64,000 nt of DNA from G965229605 sp965229605 (GTDB lineage Bacteria; Pseudomonadota; Alphaproteobacteria; CBDDJK01): assembly GCA_965229605.1 (NCBI GenBank), contig OZ245892.1, forward strand, positions 558,001 through 622,000. The letters are read 5' to 3'. The stretch's first letter is position 1, and each line of letters starts with the position of its first letter. The notes beneath the pieces were generated by a model. It did no database searches. It was not told where the DNA came from and saw nothing but the letters and a program-made list of their open reading frames with translations. Below, piece by piece: positions 31,565-40,997 of the stretch. The translations under genes and the position numbers were made by a program.

Positions 31565-31596
31565 CCCCGGAAAGCTAAGTCCCCGGAAAGTCAAGA
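31565..31596. repeat. Two tandem 16-bp repeats near the nrdJ start
   Basis: ccccggaaagctaagt (31565-31580) is followed by ccccggaaagtcaaga (31581-31596), identical in the first ten bases and close in the rest. The period is again 16 bp. Confidence 0.6.
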
Positions 31597-31623
31597 AAAG
31601 CTGTCCATTCAAAAGAGAGGTTT

Positions 31624-34600
31624 ATGATGAAAATTCAACGCCATTTCACCAAAGGGAAAAAGTCGCCCTATGACGGGATTTCATTCAAGCGGGTGCGTGC
31701 AGAGATTCGCAATCACTCAGGCGATGCAATTTTTGTCCAGGATAATATTGAAACCCCTGAAGACTGGTCACAAAATGCGGTTGATATTGTTGCGCAGAAA
31801 TATTTGCGCAAGCGCGGCATTGCGACCCGGCTGAAGCCGGTTGCTGAAAAAGGCGTGCCTGCCTGGCTGCACCGCCATGTCCCGGATACAAAAGCCCTGG
31901 AAAACCTGCCGGAAGACGAACGGCAAAAGCCCGAAGACAGTTTTCGCGCTTTATGTGATCGCATGGCAGGCACCTGGACCTATTGGGGCTGGAAAGGCGG
32001 CTATTTTGACAGTGAATCAGATGCCAAAGCCTATTTTGATGAAATGCGCTTTATGCTGATCAGTCAGCGGGCCGCTCCAAACAGCCCGCAATGGTTTAAC
32101 ACCGGCCTCCATTGGGCCTATGGAATTGACGGACCTGGACAGGGCCATTCCTATATTGACCCTGATGGAGAGGTCTTGCGGGCTTCGACCTCGGCCTATG
32201 AGCGGCCGCAGCCTCATGCCTGTTTTATTCAGTCAGTCAGCGATGATCTGGTCAATGATCAGGGAATCATGGACCTCTGGGTCCGCGAAGCCCGGCTGTT
32301 TAAATATGGCTCCGGCACCGGCAGCAATTTTTCAAGCCTGCGGGGATCAGGCGAGCCCTTGTCTGGCGGTGGCCGGTCCTCGGGATTGATGAGTTTCCTT
32401 AAAATAGGCGACCGCGCAGCCGGTGCAATCAAATCCGGCGGCACCACACGCCGGGCCGCAAAAATGGTCGTGGTTGATGTTGACCATCCCGATATTGAAG
32501 AATTTATCGGCTGGAAAGTCCGTGAAGAGCAGAAAGTTGCGGCACTGGTTTCCGGGTCAAAATCCATGCAGCATCATGCAGATGCGATTATGGCTTCAAC
32601 ACGCAGCCCGGAAGCGCAGAAACTGTCCACCGATGATCGCTTCCGCCCTGACCGCAATAATGCACTGGCACAAGCGATTTTGGCGGCCCTGTCTGCCAAT
32701 GTGCCTGATGTATTGATTCGCCAGATATTGGACCTCGCTCGCCAGGGCTCTGTCAAAATTGACCTTCCTGCCCTGAATACCGACTGGGACAGCGAAGGCT
32801 ATGGCACGGTCTCTGGCCAAAACAGCAATAATTCTGTGCGGGTGACCAACGAATTTCTAAAGGCGGTGGAAAAGGGCGGCGACTGGACCTTGACCAACCG
32901 CACCGACGGCAGCACAGCCAAAACCGTTAAAGCCAATGATCTTTGGCTGAAAATCGGCGAATCTGCCTGGGCCTCTGCTGATCCGGGGCTGCAATTCGAT
33001 ACAACCATCAATGACTGGCATACCTGCCCGCAATCAGGCCGGATCAATGCCTCCAACCCCTGTTCAGAATATATGTTTCTGGATGATACAGCCTGTAATC
33101 TGGCCTCCCTTAACCTGATCAAATTTATCAATGAAAAGGGCGTTTTTGATATCAAGGCCTATTCCCATGCGACCAGACTCTGGACGCTGACTCTGGAAAT
33201 TTCAGTGGCGATGGCACAATTCCCCTCGCCACGCATTGCCGAACTCTCCTATCGCTACCGGACTCTTGGCCTTGGCTACGCCAATCTGGGGGGGCTTCTG
33301 ATGGCACTGGCTCTCCCGTATGACAGCCGTGAAGGGCGGGCCCTCGCCGCTGCCTTGAGTGGGCTGCTGACAGGCGTTTCGTATCAGACATCTGCTGAAA
33401 TGGCTGGTGAACTCGGGGCTTTTCCCGGATTTGAAAATAACCGCACAGATATGCTCCGCGTGATGCATAACCATCTGACGGCGGTAAAAGGTCAATCCGA
33501 TGGCTATAAGGGACTTGGTGTTTTGCCGGTTCCGCTGGATCATCAAGCTGTCCCGCAGCCCGATATTGCGACAGCAGCTGTTAAATCCTTTGAACAGGCC
33601 TATGTGCTGGGGCAAAAGAACGGCTACCGCAATGCTCAGGTTTCGGTGGTGGCGCCAACCGGTACCATTGGCTTTGCGATGGACTGCGATACAACCGGGG
33701 TTGAGCCGGACTATATGCTGGTTAAAACGAAAAAACTGGCCGGAGGCGGCGATTTAAAGATTATCAACCAGCAAGTCCCGGTTGCGTTAAAGCGGCTGGG
33801 ATATTCGCCGGAGCAGATTGAAAAGATCGTTGTTTACACCCGGGGGCATGGCAATCTGGATAATGCGCCCTCCATCAACCCGGCCAGTCTGGACGTCTTT
33901 GGCTTTGGGCCGGAGCAATGGGAACGTCTTGCGCCGGTTTTAACAAATTGTTTCCATATTGTTTTTGCCTTTAATGTCTGGTCGCTTGGTGAGGATTTTA
34001 TGCGTTCACTGAATGTGCCAGAGCATCTTATCCATAACCGAGGCTTCAACCTGCTTGAGTTTCTGGGATTCGACCGGGCTGCGATTGATGCGGCCAATCA
34101 ATATTGCTGCGGGACGTTAACGGTTGAAGGGGCCCCGGAGCTTGACCCTGCGCATCTGCCGGTGTTTGACTGTGCAAATCTGTGCGGAGAAAAGGGAACG
34201 CGCTTTTTAAGTCCTGAAAGCCATATTTTGATGATGGCAGCGGTTCAGCCTTTCATCACGGGTTCTATCTCCAAGACCATCAATATGCCTGCGTCCTCGA
34301 CGATTGAGGATTGTTTGGCGGCTTATAAAATGTCCTGGGAGCTGGGTTTGAAGTCCAATGCGCTCTATCGTGATTGTTCAAAACTGTCACAGCCGCTGGG
34401 CTCTGGCCTTTCGGTGCTGGCCGGAGTCAATATAGAAGCTCTGCGTGCTGAAAAAGAGGACGATACCACCCGTGCTGAAACCCGGCCAGTTGAAGCTGCT
34501 ACCCGTACAGTTGCCGCGCCCGCACATGACCGCCGTGGACGGCGGGAGAGACTTCCAGACCGGCGCACGGGCTATACCCAGAAAGCTGTGGTAGGCTCCA

Positions 34601-35313
34601 ACAAGGTCTATATCCATACCGGAGAATATGAAGACGGTCGGCTGGGTGAAATTTTCCTTGATATGCACAAAGAAGGGGCTGCTTTCAGATCGGTGATGAA
34701 TAATTTTGCCATTGCCATCTCGATAGGTCTTCAATACGGGGTGCCGCTTGAAGAATTTGTTGAAGCCTTTACCTTCACCCGGTTCGAGCCCGCCGGCTTT
34801 GTCAAAGGCCATGACAAAATCAAGAATGCGCTGAGCGTTATTGACTATATTTTCCGTGATCTGGGGATTTCCTATCTGGGGCGTAACGAGCTTGCGCATA
34901 CAACGGCAAGCGACAAAAGCGCGGTGCGTTTCCAGACAGATGTTGGAGAGCAGACACCTGCAACGCCGCCCACCTATCGGGGTCCAATAAGTCAAAAGGC
35001 TGCAAACCAGAATCCGCCAGCCAATGCAAAAGGTGCTGATGCCAGCCCTGCCGGGAAGTCCTCAGTTGATTCGGATGATCCGAACAGCAGTGTTATTTCT
35101 CCTTCCGGGACGGTAACTGGTCAGGCCGCAGCAGAATCATCAACAGAATCACCATCAGCAGAATCCGCACAGCAGGAAATGCAGGTTACGGATATGGCTC
35201 GCCTGATGGGATTTGAAGGGGAATATTGCACAGCTTGCGGCAGTATGTCGATGGTCCGCAATGGCACCTGCCTGAAATGTGTGACCTGCGGAGAAACCAG
35301 CGGCTGCTCCTGA
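31624..35313 (+). CDS. nrdJ: Vitamin B12-dependent (class II) ribonucleotide reductase NrdJ
   Basis: NrdJ makes deoxyribonucleotides with adenosylcobalamin and works with or without oxygen. The 1229-residue length fits the long proteobacterial form. Motifs: QWFNTGLHWAYGIDGPGQGH, QPHACFIQSVSDDL, YGSGTGSNFSSLRG, NPCSEYMFLDDTACNLASLN (active-site Cys/Glu region), SVVAPTGTIGFAMDCDTTG, and GSISKTINMPASSTIED. A cysteine-rich C-terminal tail (CTACGSMSMVRNGTCLKC, CGETSGC) delivers electrons. It is joined by an 80-residue Ser/Pro/Ala linker that may let the tail swing to the active site. AGAGAGG precedes the ATG. Second ATG codon is one position later. No B12 genes are near. Confidence 0.96.
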   Translation: MMKIQRHFTKGKKSPYDGISFKRVRAEIRNHSGDAIFVQDNIETPEDWSQNAVDIVAQKYLRKRGIATRLKPVAEKGVPAWLHRHVPDTKALENLPEDERQKPEDSFRALCDRMAGTWTYWGWKGGYFDSESDAKAYFDEMRFMLISQRAAPNSPQWFNTGLHWAYGIDGPGQGHSYIDPDGEVLRASTSAYERPQPHACFIQSVSDDLVNDQGIMDLWVREARLFKYGSGTGSNFSSLRGSGEPLSGGGRSSGLMSFLKIGDRAAGAIKSGGTTRRAAKMVVVDVDHPDIEEFIGWKVREEQKVAALVSGSKSMQHHADAIMASTRSPEAQKLSTDDRFRPDRNNALAQAILAALSANVPDVLIRQILDLARQGSVKIDLPALNTDWDSEGYGTVSGQNSNNSVRVTNEFLKAVEKGGDWTLTNRTDGSTAKTVKANDLWLKIGESAWASADPGLQFDTTINDWHTCPQSGRINASNPCSEYMFLDDTACNLASLNLIKFINEKGVFDIKAYSHATRLWTLTLEISVAMAQFPSPRIAELSYRYRTLGLGYANLGGLLMALALPYDSREGRALAAALSGLLTGVSYQTSAEMAGELGAFPGFENNRTDMLRVMHNHLTAVKGQSDGYKGLGVLPVPLDHQAVPQPDIATAAVKSFEQAYVLGQKNGYRNAQVSVVAPTGTIGFAMDCDTTGVEPDYMLVKTKKLAGGGDLKIINQQVPVALKRLGYSPEQIEKIVVYTRGHGNLDNAPSINPASLDVFGFGPEQWERLAPVLTNCFHIVFAFNVWSLGEDFMRSLNVPEHLIHNRGFNLLEFLGFDRAAIDAANQYCCGTLTVEGAPELDPAHLPVFDCANLCGEKGTRFLSPESHILMMAAVQPFITGSISKTINMPASSTIEDCLAAYKMSWELGLKSNALYRDCSKLSQPLGSGLSVLAGVNIEALRAEKEDDTTRAETRPVEAATRTVAAPAHDRRGRRERLPDRRTGYTQKAVVGSNKVYIHTGEYEDGRLGEIFLDMHKEGAAFRSVMNNFAIAISIGLQYGVPLEEFVEAFTFTRFEPAGFVKGHDKIKNALSVIDYIFRDLGISYLGRNELAHTTASDKSAVRFQTDVGEQTPATPPTYRGPISQKAANQNPPANAKGADASPAGKSSVDSDDPNSSVISPSGTVTGQAAAESSTESPSAESAQQEMQVTDMARLMGFEGEYCTACGSMSMVRNGTCLKCVTCGETSGCS

Positions 35314-35326
35314 TCAGCGCAGGTTT

Positions 35327-35357
35327 CTGGCTTACCAACAGCGAGGGTTTAAGCCAG
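35327..35357. terminator. Possible bidirectional hairpin between nrdJ and uvrA
   Basis: CTGGCTTA (35327-35334) and TAAGCCAG (35350-35357) form an 8-bp perfect stem around a 15-base loop in the 35-bp gap between the converging genes, including the uvrA stop. There is no clear T run on either side, so it is only a weak candidate terminator. Confidence 0.35.
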
Positions 35358-38171
35358 TAAAGGTTTTAACCAGGCACCGGTTGCTGATTGCTCATGCTTT
35401 TTGGCGATAGCCTCGGGTGGGCCTTCAGCAACCACATAGCCGCCGTTGGTACCACCTCCAGGGCCAAGATCAACGACCCAGTCTGCCGTCTTGATCACTT
35501 CAAGATTATGTTCGATCACCACAACGCTATTCCCCGCCTCCACCAGCTCATGCAAAACCTCAAGCAATTTGCGGACATCCTCAAAATGCAGGCCGGTGGT
35601 TGGCTCATCCAGAATATAAAGGGTGCGCCCGGTTGCCTGACGCGACAGTTCCTTTGAAAGTTTAATGCGCTGGGCCTCCCCGCCCGACAAAGTGGTCGCC
35701 GACTGGCCAATATGGATATAGCCCAGCCCGACTCGTTCCAGCGTTTTCAATTTATCCCGAATTTGCGGGGCGGCTTTAAAGAATGCCGCGCCTTCTTCAA
35801 CCGTCATATCCAGAATATCAGCAATCGACTTGCCTCGATAAGTGACTTCAAGCGTTTCCCGGCCATAGCGTTTGCCTTTGCATTGGTCGCATTGCACATA
35901 GATATCGGGCAGAAAATGCATCTCGATCTTGATCAAGCCATCGCCCTGACAGATTTCACAGCGACCGCCCTTTACATTAAAGCTGAAACGACCGGGCGCA
36001 TAGCCCCGGGCCTTGGCCTCCGGCAAAGCAGCAAACCATTCCCGGATCGGGCTGAATGTGCCGGTATAGGTTGCCGGGTTGGAGCGCGGGGTGCGGCCAA
36101 TCGGCGACTGGTTAATATCAATAATCTTGTCAAGATAATGAATCCCGGTGATTTTATCATGCGCACCGGGTTGTGTGCGGGCCCCCATCAGTTGGCGCGA
36201 CAGACTTTGTTGAAGCGTTTCAATAATCAGGCTGGACTTGCCAGAACCTGAAACCCCGGTAACGCAGGTTAAAACGCCAAGCGGAATATCAACCGTGACA
36301 TTTTGCAGATTATTGGCCTGTGCGCCATGGATCGTCAGTTTTTGCCCGCGCGAGGGCTTGCGCCGCTTTTTAGGAATCGGGATGGATTTTTCGCCAGTGA
36401 GATATTGCCCGGTTAAACTTTCCTTGCAGTCAAAAATTTTGTCCGGTGTTCCGGCTGCGACCACATGTCCGCCGTGCATTCCGGCCCCGGGTCCCATATC
36501 AACCAGATAATCGGCCTGGCGAATGGCATCTTCATCATGTTCAACCACCACCACCGTATTGCCAAGATCGCGCAATCGCTTCAGGGTTCTCAGCAACCGC
36601 TCATTATCGCGCTGATGTAGCCCGATAGAAGGTTCATCCAGTACATAAAGCACCCCGGTCAGGCCCGACCCGATCTGGGAGGCCAGGCGAATACGCTGGC
36701 TTTCGCCCCCGGACAGAGTGCCACTGGCACGCGACAGGGTGAGATAATCCAGCCCGACATTATTTAGAAACCCCAACCGTTCGTTGATTTCTTTTAAGAT
36801 GCGTTCGGCAATTTCCTTTTGTTTTTTACCAAGGTGCTGCGGCAATTCGTCAAACCATTGATAGGCATCGGCAATCGAAAAGGCGGCGGCTTCGCCAATA
36901 TGCAAGCCCCCCAGTTTGACGGCCAGAGCCTCGGGTTTCAAGCGATGTCCCCCGCAAGCATCGCACGGAGTTGCCATTTGATACTTTGCCAGTTCATCGC
37001 GCGACCATTGCGAATCGGTCTCCCGATAGCGTCGCTCCATATTCGGGATTAGCCCTTCAAAGGGTCGTTTCATGCTCCGCTTATATTTGCCGGTATCAAA
37101 ATGGAAAGTAATGGCGGTGCGGGTTCCATGGAAGATTGCTTGCTTGATCGTATCGGATAAATCCCGAAACCGGGTGTCCAGCGTGAAGTTGAAATGATCG
37201 GCCAGAGCCTCAAGCGTTTGCCGATAATAGGGAGACAGCGAAGAAGCCCAGGGTGCAATCGCGCCATCTATCAGTGTTTTTGAGTGGTCTGGCACAATCA
37301 GATCGGGAGAAAAGCGCATATCGGTGCCAAGTCCGCCGCATTGGGGGCAGGCCCCGAATGGATTGTTAAAGGAGAACAGGCGCGGTTCAATTTCCGAGAT
37401 GGTAAAGCCGGAAACCGGGCAGGCAAATTTGGCAGAGAGCAGGGTGACATCGCCTGTTTCAGCATTTTCAGCTTCCAAAAGTCCGTCAGAGAGATTTAAG
37501 GCGGTTTCGACTGAATCGGCCAGACGGCTTTCCTGTCCGGCCCGGGGGATAAAGCGGTCCACCACCACCGAGATCGTATGTTTCAGCTTTTTATTAAGCT
37601 CCGGCAGGGTATCGGCTTCATAGAAGGTGCCGTCAATTTTAAAGCGTTGAAAGCCCTGGCGTTTATATTCATTGAGTTCTTTTCGATATTCGCCTTTTCG
37701 GCCCCGCACGACAGGGGCAAGCAGGTAAAGCCGGGTGCCTTCACCCATGCTCATGATTTTATCAACCATCTGGGTGACGGACTGGCTTTCGATGGGCAGG
37801 CCGGTTGCCGGGGAATAGGGGATTCCTGCACGGGCCCATAAAAGGCGCATGTAGTCGTATATTTCTGTGACGGTCCCGACGGTTGAGCGCGGGTTTCTGG
37901 AGGTAGTTTTCTGTTCAATCGAGATTGCTGGCGAGAGCCCGTCAATCTGGTCAACATCGGGTTTTGCCATCATTTCAAGGAACTGGCGGGCATAGGCTGA
38001 CAGCGATTCAACATAGCGGCGTTGGCCTTCGGCGTAGATGGTGTCAAAAGCCAGCGAAGATTTGCCGGACCCTGACAAGCCAGTGATGACAATCAGCTGG
38101 TTGCGGGGCAGATCGAGATCAACATTTTTAAGATTATGTTCGCGGGCACCGCGTATTTCGATTGAACTCAT
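35349..38171 (-). CDS. uvrA: UvrABC excinuclease subunit A (UvrA)
   Basis: UvrA is the damage-sensing ATPase of nucleotide excision repair. The 940-residue length is standard. Visible parts: first Walker A GLSGSGKSSLAFDT (31-44), first zinc finger CPQCGGLG, the CDACGGHRLKPEAL segment, signature LSGGESQRIRLASQIG with VLDEPSIGLH, second Walker A GVSGSGKSSLI, second zinc finger CEICQGDG...CDQCKGKRY, and LSGGEAQRIKLSKELS with ILDEPTTGLH. It follows glnD by 21 bp at the end of the proA-cysS-glcE-glnD-uvrA run. In many relatives uvrA stands next to ssb, which is not here. Confidence 0.97.
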   Translation of the reverse strand: MSSIEIRGAREHNLKNVDLDLPRNQLIVITGLSGSGKSSLAFDTIYAEGQRRYVESLSAYARQFLEMMAKPDVDQIDGLSPAISIEQKTTSRNPRSTVGTVTEIYDYMRLLWARAGIPYSPATGLPIESQSVTQMVDKIMSMGEGTRLYLLAPVVRGRKGEYRKELNEYKRQGFQRFKIDGTFYEADTLPELNKKLKHTISVVVDRFIPRAGQESRLADSVETALNLSDGLLEAENAETGDVTLLSAKFACPVSGFTISEIEPRLFSFNNPFGACPQCGGLGTDMRFSPDLIVPDHSKTLIDGAIAPWASSLSPYYRQTLEALADHFNFTLDTRFRDLSDTIKQAIFHGTRTAITFHFDTGKYKRSMKRPFEGLIPNMERRYRETDSQWSRDELAKYQMATPCDACGGHRLKPEALAVKLGGLHIGEAAAFSIADAYQWFDELPQHLGKKQKEIAERILKEINERLGFLNNVGLDYLTLSRASGTLSGGESQRIRLASQIGSGLTGVLYVLDEPSIGLHQRDNERLLRTLKRLRDLGNTVVVVEHDEDAIRQADYLVDMGPGAGMHGGHVVAAGTPDKIFDCKESLTGQYLTGEKSIPIPKKRRKPSRGQKLTIHGAQANNLQNVTVDIPLGVLTCVTGVSGSGKSSLIIETLQQSLSRQLMGARTQPGAHDKITGIHYLDKIIDINQSPIGRTPRSNPATYTGTFSPIREWFAALPEAKARGYAPGRFSFNVKGGRCEICQGDGLIKIEMHFLPDIYVQCDQCKGKRYGRETLEVTYRGKSIADILDMTVEEGAAFFKAAPQIRDKLKTLERVGLGYIHIGQSATTLSGGEAQRIKLSKELSRQATGRTLYILDEPTTGLHFEDVRKLLEVLHELVEAGNSVVVIEHNLEVIKTADWVVDLGPGGGTNGGYVVAEGPPEAIAKKHEQSATGAWLKPLLA

Positions 38172-38192
38172 AAAATCCTCGTTATCGTGACA

Positions 38193-40991
38193 TTATATCG
38201 GCTGAATGGCCGCCATCACATTTTTGTGAATTGTATCCAGCTGGGTTTCGGAGGTGACTTTATGCCCGAACCGGTCACGGACATAAAAAACATCAACAGC
38301 TTTTTCGCCATAGGTGGCAATACGGGCGGTCAGGATTTGTAGCCCGGATTCATGCAAGGCATTGGTCAGCCGGTAAAGCAGGCCCAGATGATCACCGCAG
38401 CTGATTTCGATCACGGTTCGGCTGCGGGAGGCATCATTGTCAATCGTGATATGCGGTTTGATCTGTTTGGCAAGGGTTTTCCCGGCGAAAATATGCCGGG
38501 TTTGTTTTTGAAGTTCTTTTGCCGGGTCAATCTGTTTCTCGATACAGGTTTCAAGCCTTTTGCCCAGCGATTGATGGCGTGAAAGAGCCTCGTCATGGAC
38601 CAGAAAACTGTCAATAATCAGCCGGTCTGCCAGGGTGACAATGCGGGCTTCCACCACTGAAATAGACAGGGTGGCAAGCGTCCCGGCAATCTGGGCAAAT
38701 AACCCGGGGCGGTCTGCGGCACAGACCGTTATCTCTCCAACACCGCTGGCTCCCTCGCCATCACTTTTTGACTGACCAAGCATGATCACCGGTTTCCCGC
38801 TCATGTTACGCACTTTGCGCGCCAGTTCTGCTTGTGTGCATAAACGCTCAATATCCGCGCCAAGCAAATAGGCATCGCGTAAACTGTTTAAATGAAAGCT
38901 GATATCCTGTTCTGTCCAGTTGGCGGCGGTTAACTGTTCGCTCACCTGATCGCGCAAATCCCGGGCCTGATGACGCAAAGGACTTTCCGATGCACTGTCG
39001 CCAGAAATTGCGGCCTCGGTCCGGTAGTAAAGGCTTCTCAGCAGGGTTGCCTTCCAGTTGTTCCAGGTCTTTGGCCCCACCGCCCGGATATCGACAATCG
39101 TCAGGCAAAGCAGCATCCGCAAGCGAAGTGGCGACTGCACAAGACTTTGAAAATCGGCAATCGTCTGGGGGTCTTCAAGGTCGCGCTTGGTCGCCGTGCG
39201 TGACAGGTCCAGGTGATGCAGAACCAGCCAGGCCACTGTCCGGGTTTCTTCTGCTGTGAGGCCAAAGCGCGGGCCCAGCCGTTCGGCAACGCGTGCGCCC
39301 AGTATAGAGTGATCGCCGCCGCGCCCTTTGGCAATATCATGCAGGAAAACCGCAACATAAAGGGCACGGCGCATTGAAATCCGGTCAAAAACCCGGCTTG
39401 CCACCGGATGGTCCTCTTTCAACAGGCCCTTTTCAATCTGGTTAAGAATACCGATGGCCCGGATCGTATGTTCGTCTGTGGTATAGACATGATACATATC
39501 AAACTGCATCTGGGCGATGACCCGGCCAAAGTCAGGCACAAAACGTCCAAGCAGGCCCGATTCGCTCATCAGGCGCAGGGCCATTTCAGGATATTCATAG
39601 GCGCATAAAATATCCAGGAACATCTGATTGGCTTCGGGGTCCTTGCGCATTTTCGCATCAATCCGCTGCAAATTTTTCTTGATCAGGCGAAAGCAATCGG
39701 GATGCGGCTCCACCCCGTGCTGTGCGGTTACGCGAAACAGGCGCAGCATATCAATCGGGGTTTGCTGAAATTGATCGGGGGAGGTGGGCAGCAAGCGGCC
39801 ATGCAGCTGGCGAAACCCGTCGAGACGGCGCGGGCGCAAAACCGGCACAAGGCGACTTTGCCAGCTTTTCTCTCCGCTTGAATGTTCAATGGCGGCCAGA
39901 ATGGTGCGGGTTAAATCGCCGACCATGCGGGCATTCAGGAAATAGCGTTTCATCAATCGCTCAACCCCGCTGGCCCCGGCATGAAGTGTATAGCCCAGCC
40001 GGTCCGCAATAACCGGCTGGGCAGAAAACCCCAGCCGTTCTTCTGCCCGGCCATTCATTGTATGGAGTTCAAAGCGCAGGGTTTGCAGGAATTGATTGGC
40101 CTGATTGAAATTTTTGGCATCAATCCTGTCAATCACCTGATTTTCAACTATCTCGTGATTAACTAGGGCCGGAAAGGACGGGGCCCGAAAAGCGGCTCGT
40201 GCCAGCCATCCCAGCAGATGGAGATCACGCAAGCCGCCTTTGCCTTCTTTGATATTGGGCTCCAGCAAATAGCGCGAATCGCCAAACTTTGCGTGACGCT
40301 CTTCACGCTCGGCCAGTTTTGCTTCAACAAATTGATGCATCCCGCTTTTGGATAATAATTTGACCAGATCACGGATTAACTCATTATAAAGCCCTGAATC
40401 TCCGGCTAAAATCCGGGTTTCAAGCATAGCCGTCAACGTCGTCGGGTCCTGGCGGGCCAGCCGGATAGACTCGCCAACCGCGCGGCTGGCCTGACCGACC
40501 TTCAGTTTTAAATCCCACATGATATAGAGCATGGATTCGATGATTTGCTCGATCCGCGGGCTTGGTTTGTAATGATGGAGGAAAAGCAGATCAATGTCCG
40601 AACAAGGGGCCAGCTCGCTGCGCCCATAGCCTCCGGCGGCGACCATACAAAGGATTTCGCCTTTGGTCGGATTATAGGCCGGATAGACATCATTTGAAAA
40701 AAGGTTAAACAGGCTGCCAAGCAGCTGATCCATCAAGAAGCTATGCGAAGCTGCTGCGGCAAGTCCGTCATGCTGTTGATCAAAACGGGCCTGGATTTCT
40801 GCCCGTCCGTCCTCAAGGGCTTTTTTCAGGATATCGCGGATTTCACCACCTGCGGCATTGGGATCGCCATGATAATTGGCCAGGGCTGCGCGTAATTCGG
40901 TGATCAAGGATTGTGGCGCGATAATCTGGCGATGATCCTTTGGCTGGATGATCGGCAAGGCAGGAATTGGTTTTTCGGAAAGGCCAAGCAT
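38193..40991 (-). CDS. glnD: PII uridylyltransferase/uridylyl-removing enzyme GlnD
   Basis: GlnD senses glutamine and adds or removes UMP on PII proteins, the top of nitrogen control. The 932-residue protein has all domains: nucleotidyltransferase with GGYGRSELAPCSDIDLLFLH (residues 120-139), the GlnD_UR_UTase helical region, the HD uridylyl-removing domain (FLHDIAKGRGGDHS, near residue 551), and two C-terminal ACT domains (CAADRPGLFAQIAGTL near 757, SCGDHLGLLYRLTNAL near 864). It starts 6 bp after glcE stops, so it is co-transcribed. Confidence 0.97.
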   Translation of the reverse strand: MLGLSEKPIPALPIIQPKDHRQIIAPQSLITELRAALANYHGDPNAAGGEIRDILKKALEDGRAEIQARFDQQHDGLAAAASHSFLMDQLLGSLFNLFSNDVYPAYNPTKGEILCMVAAGGYGRSELAPCSDIDLLFLHHYKPSPRIEQIIESMLYIMWDLKLKVGQASRAVGESIRLARQDPTTLTAMLETRILAGDSGLYNELIRDLVKLLSKSGMHQFVEAKLAEREERHAKFGDSRYLLEPNIKEGKGGLRDLHLLGWLARAAFRAPSFPALVNHEIVENQVIDRIDAKNFNQANQFLQTLRFELHTMNGRAEERLGFSAQPVIADRLGYTLHAGASGVERLMKRYFLNARMVGDLTRTILAAIEHSSGEKSWQSRLVPVLRPRRLDGFRQLHGRLLPTSPDQFQQTPIDMLRLFRVTAQHGVEPHPDCFRLIKKNLQRIDAKMRKDPEANQMFLDILCAYEYPEMALRLMSESGLLGRFVPDFGRVIAQMQFDMYHVYTTDEHTIRAIGILNQIEKGLLKEDHPVASRVFDRISMRRALYVAVFLHDIAKGRGGDHSILGARVAERLGPRFGLTAEETRTVAWLVLHHLDLSRTATKRDLEDPQTIADFQSLVQSPLRLRMLLCLTIVDIRAVGPKTWNNWKATLLRSLYYRTEAAISGDSASESPLRHQARDLRDQVSEQLTAANWTEQDISFHLNSLRDAYLLGADIERLCTQAELARKVRNMSGKPVIMLGQSKSDGEGASGVGEITVCAADRPGLFAQIAGTLATLSISVVEARIVTLADRLIIDSFLVHDEALSRHQSLGKRLETCIEKQIDPAKELQKQTRHIFAGKTLAKQIKPHITIDNDASRSRTVIEISCGDHLGLLYRLTNALHESGLQILTARIATYGEKAVDVFYVRDRFGHKVTSETQLDTIHKNVMAAIQPI

Positions 40992-40997
40992 GAGGGT

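Larger units (their letters stand above)
31131..31623. other. 493-bp leader/promoter region upstream of nrdJ
   Basis: No gene was found here. It contains several inverted repeats: CACAAT...ATTGTG around CCCTATATAGGG (31259-31287), CATATATGAT-TTTT-ATCATATGTG (31299-31322, 10-bp arms with one T-G), and CGATAT...ATATCG (31349-31372). Two sets of 16-bp tandem repeats follow (separate entries). The first palindrome has NrdR-box-like ACAATATAT sequence, but the arms are too far apart for a standard box. A cobalamin riboswitch was looked for and not recognised. Confidence 0.5.

Noticed and set aside
31131..31623. Cobalamin riboswitch before the B12-dependent nrdJ
   Set aside because: A GCCACTG sequence is present at about 31356, but the surrounding conserved parts of the B12 element (such as the AGYCAGGAxACCxGCC box) are not.
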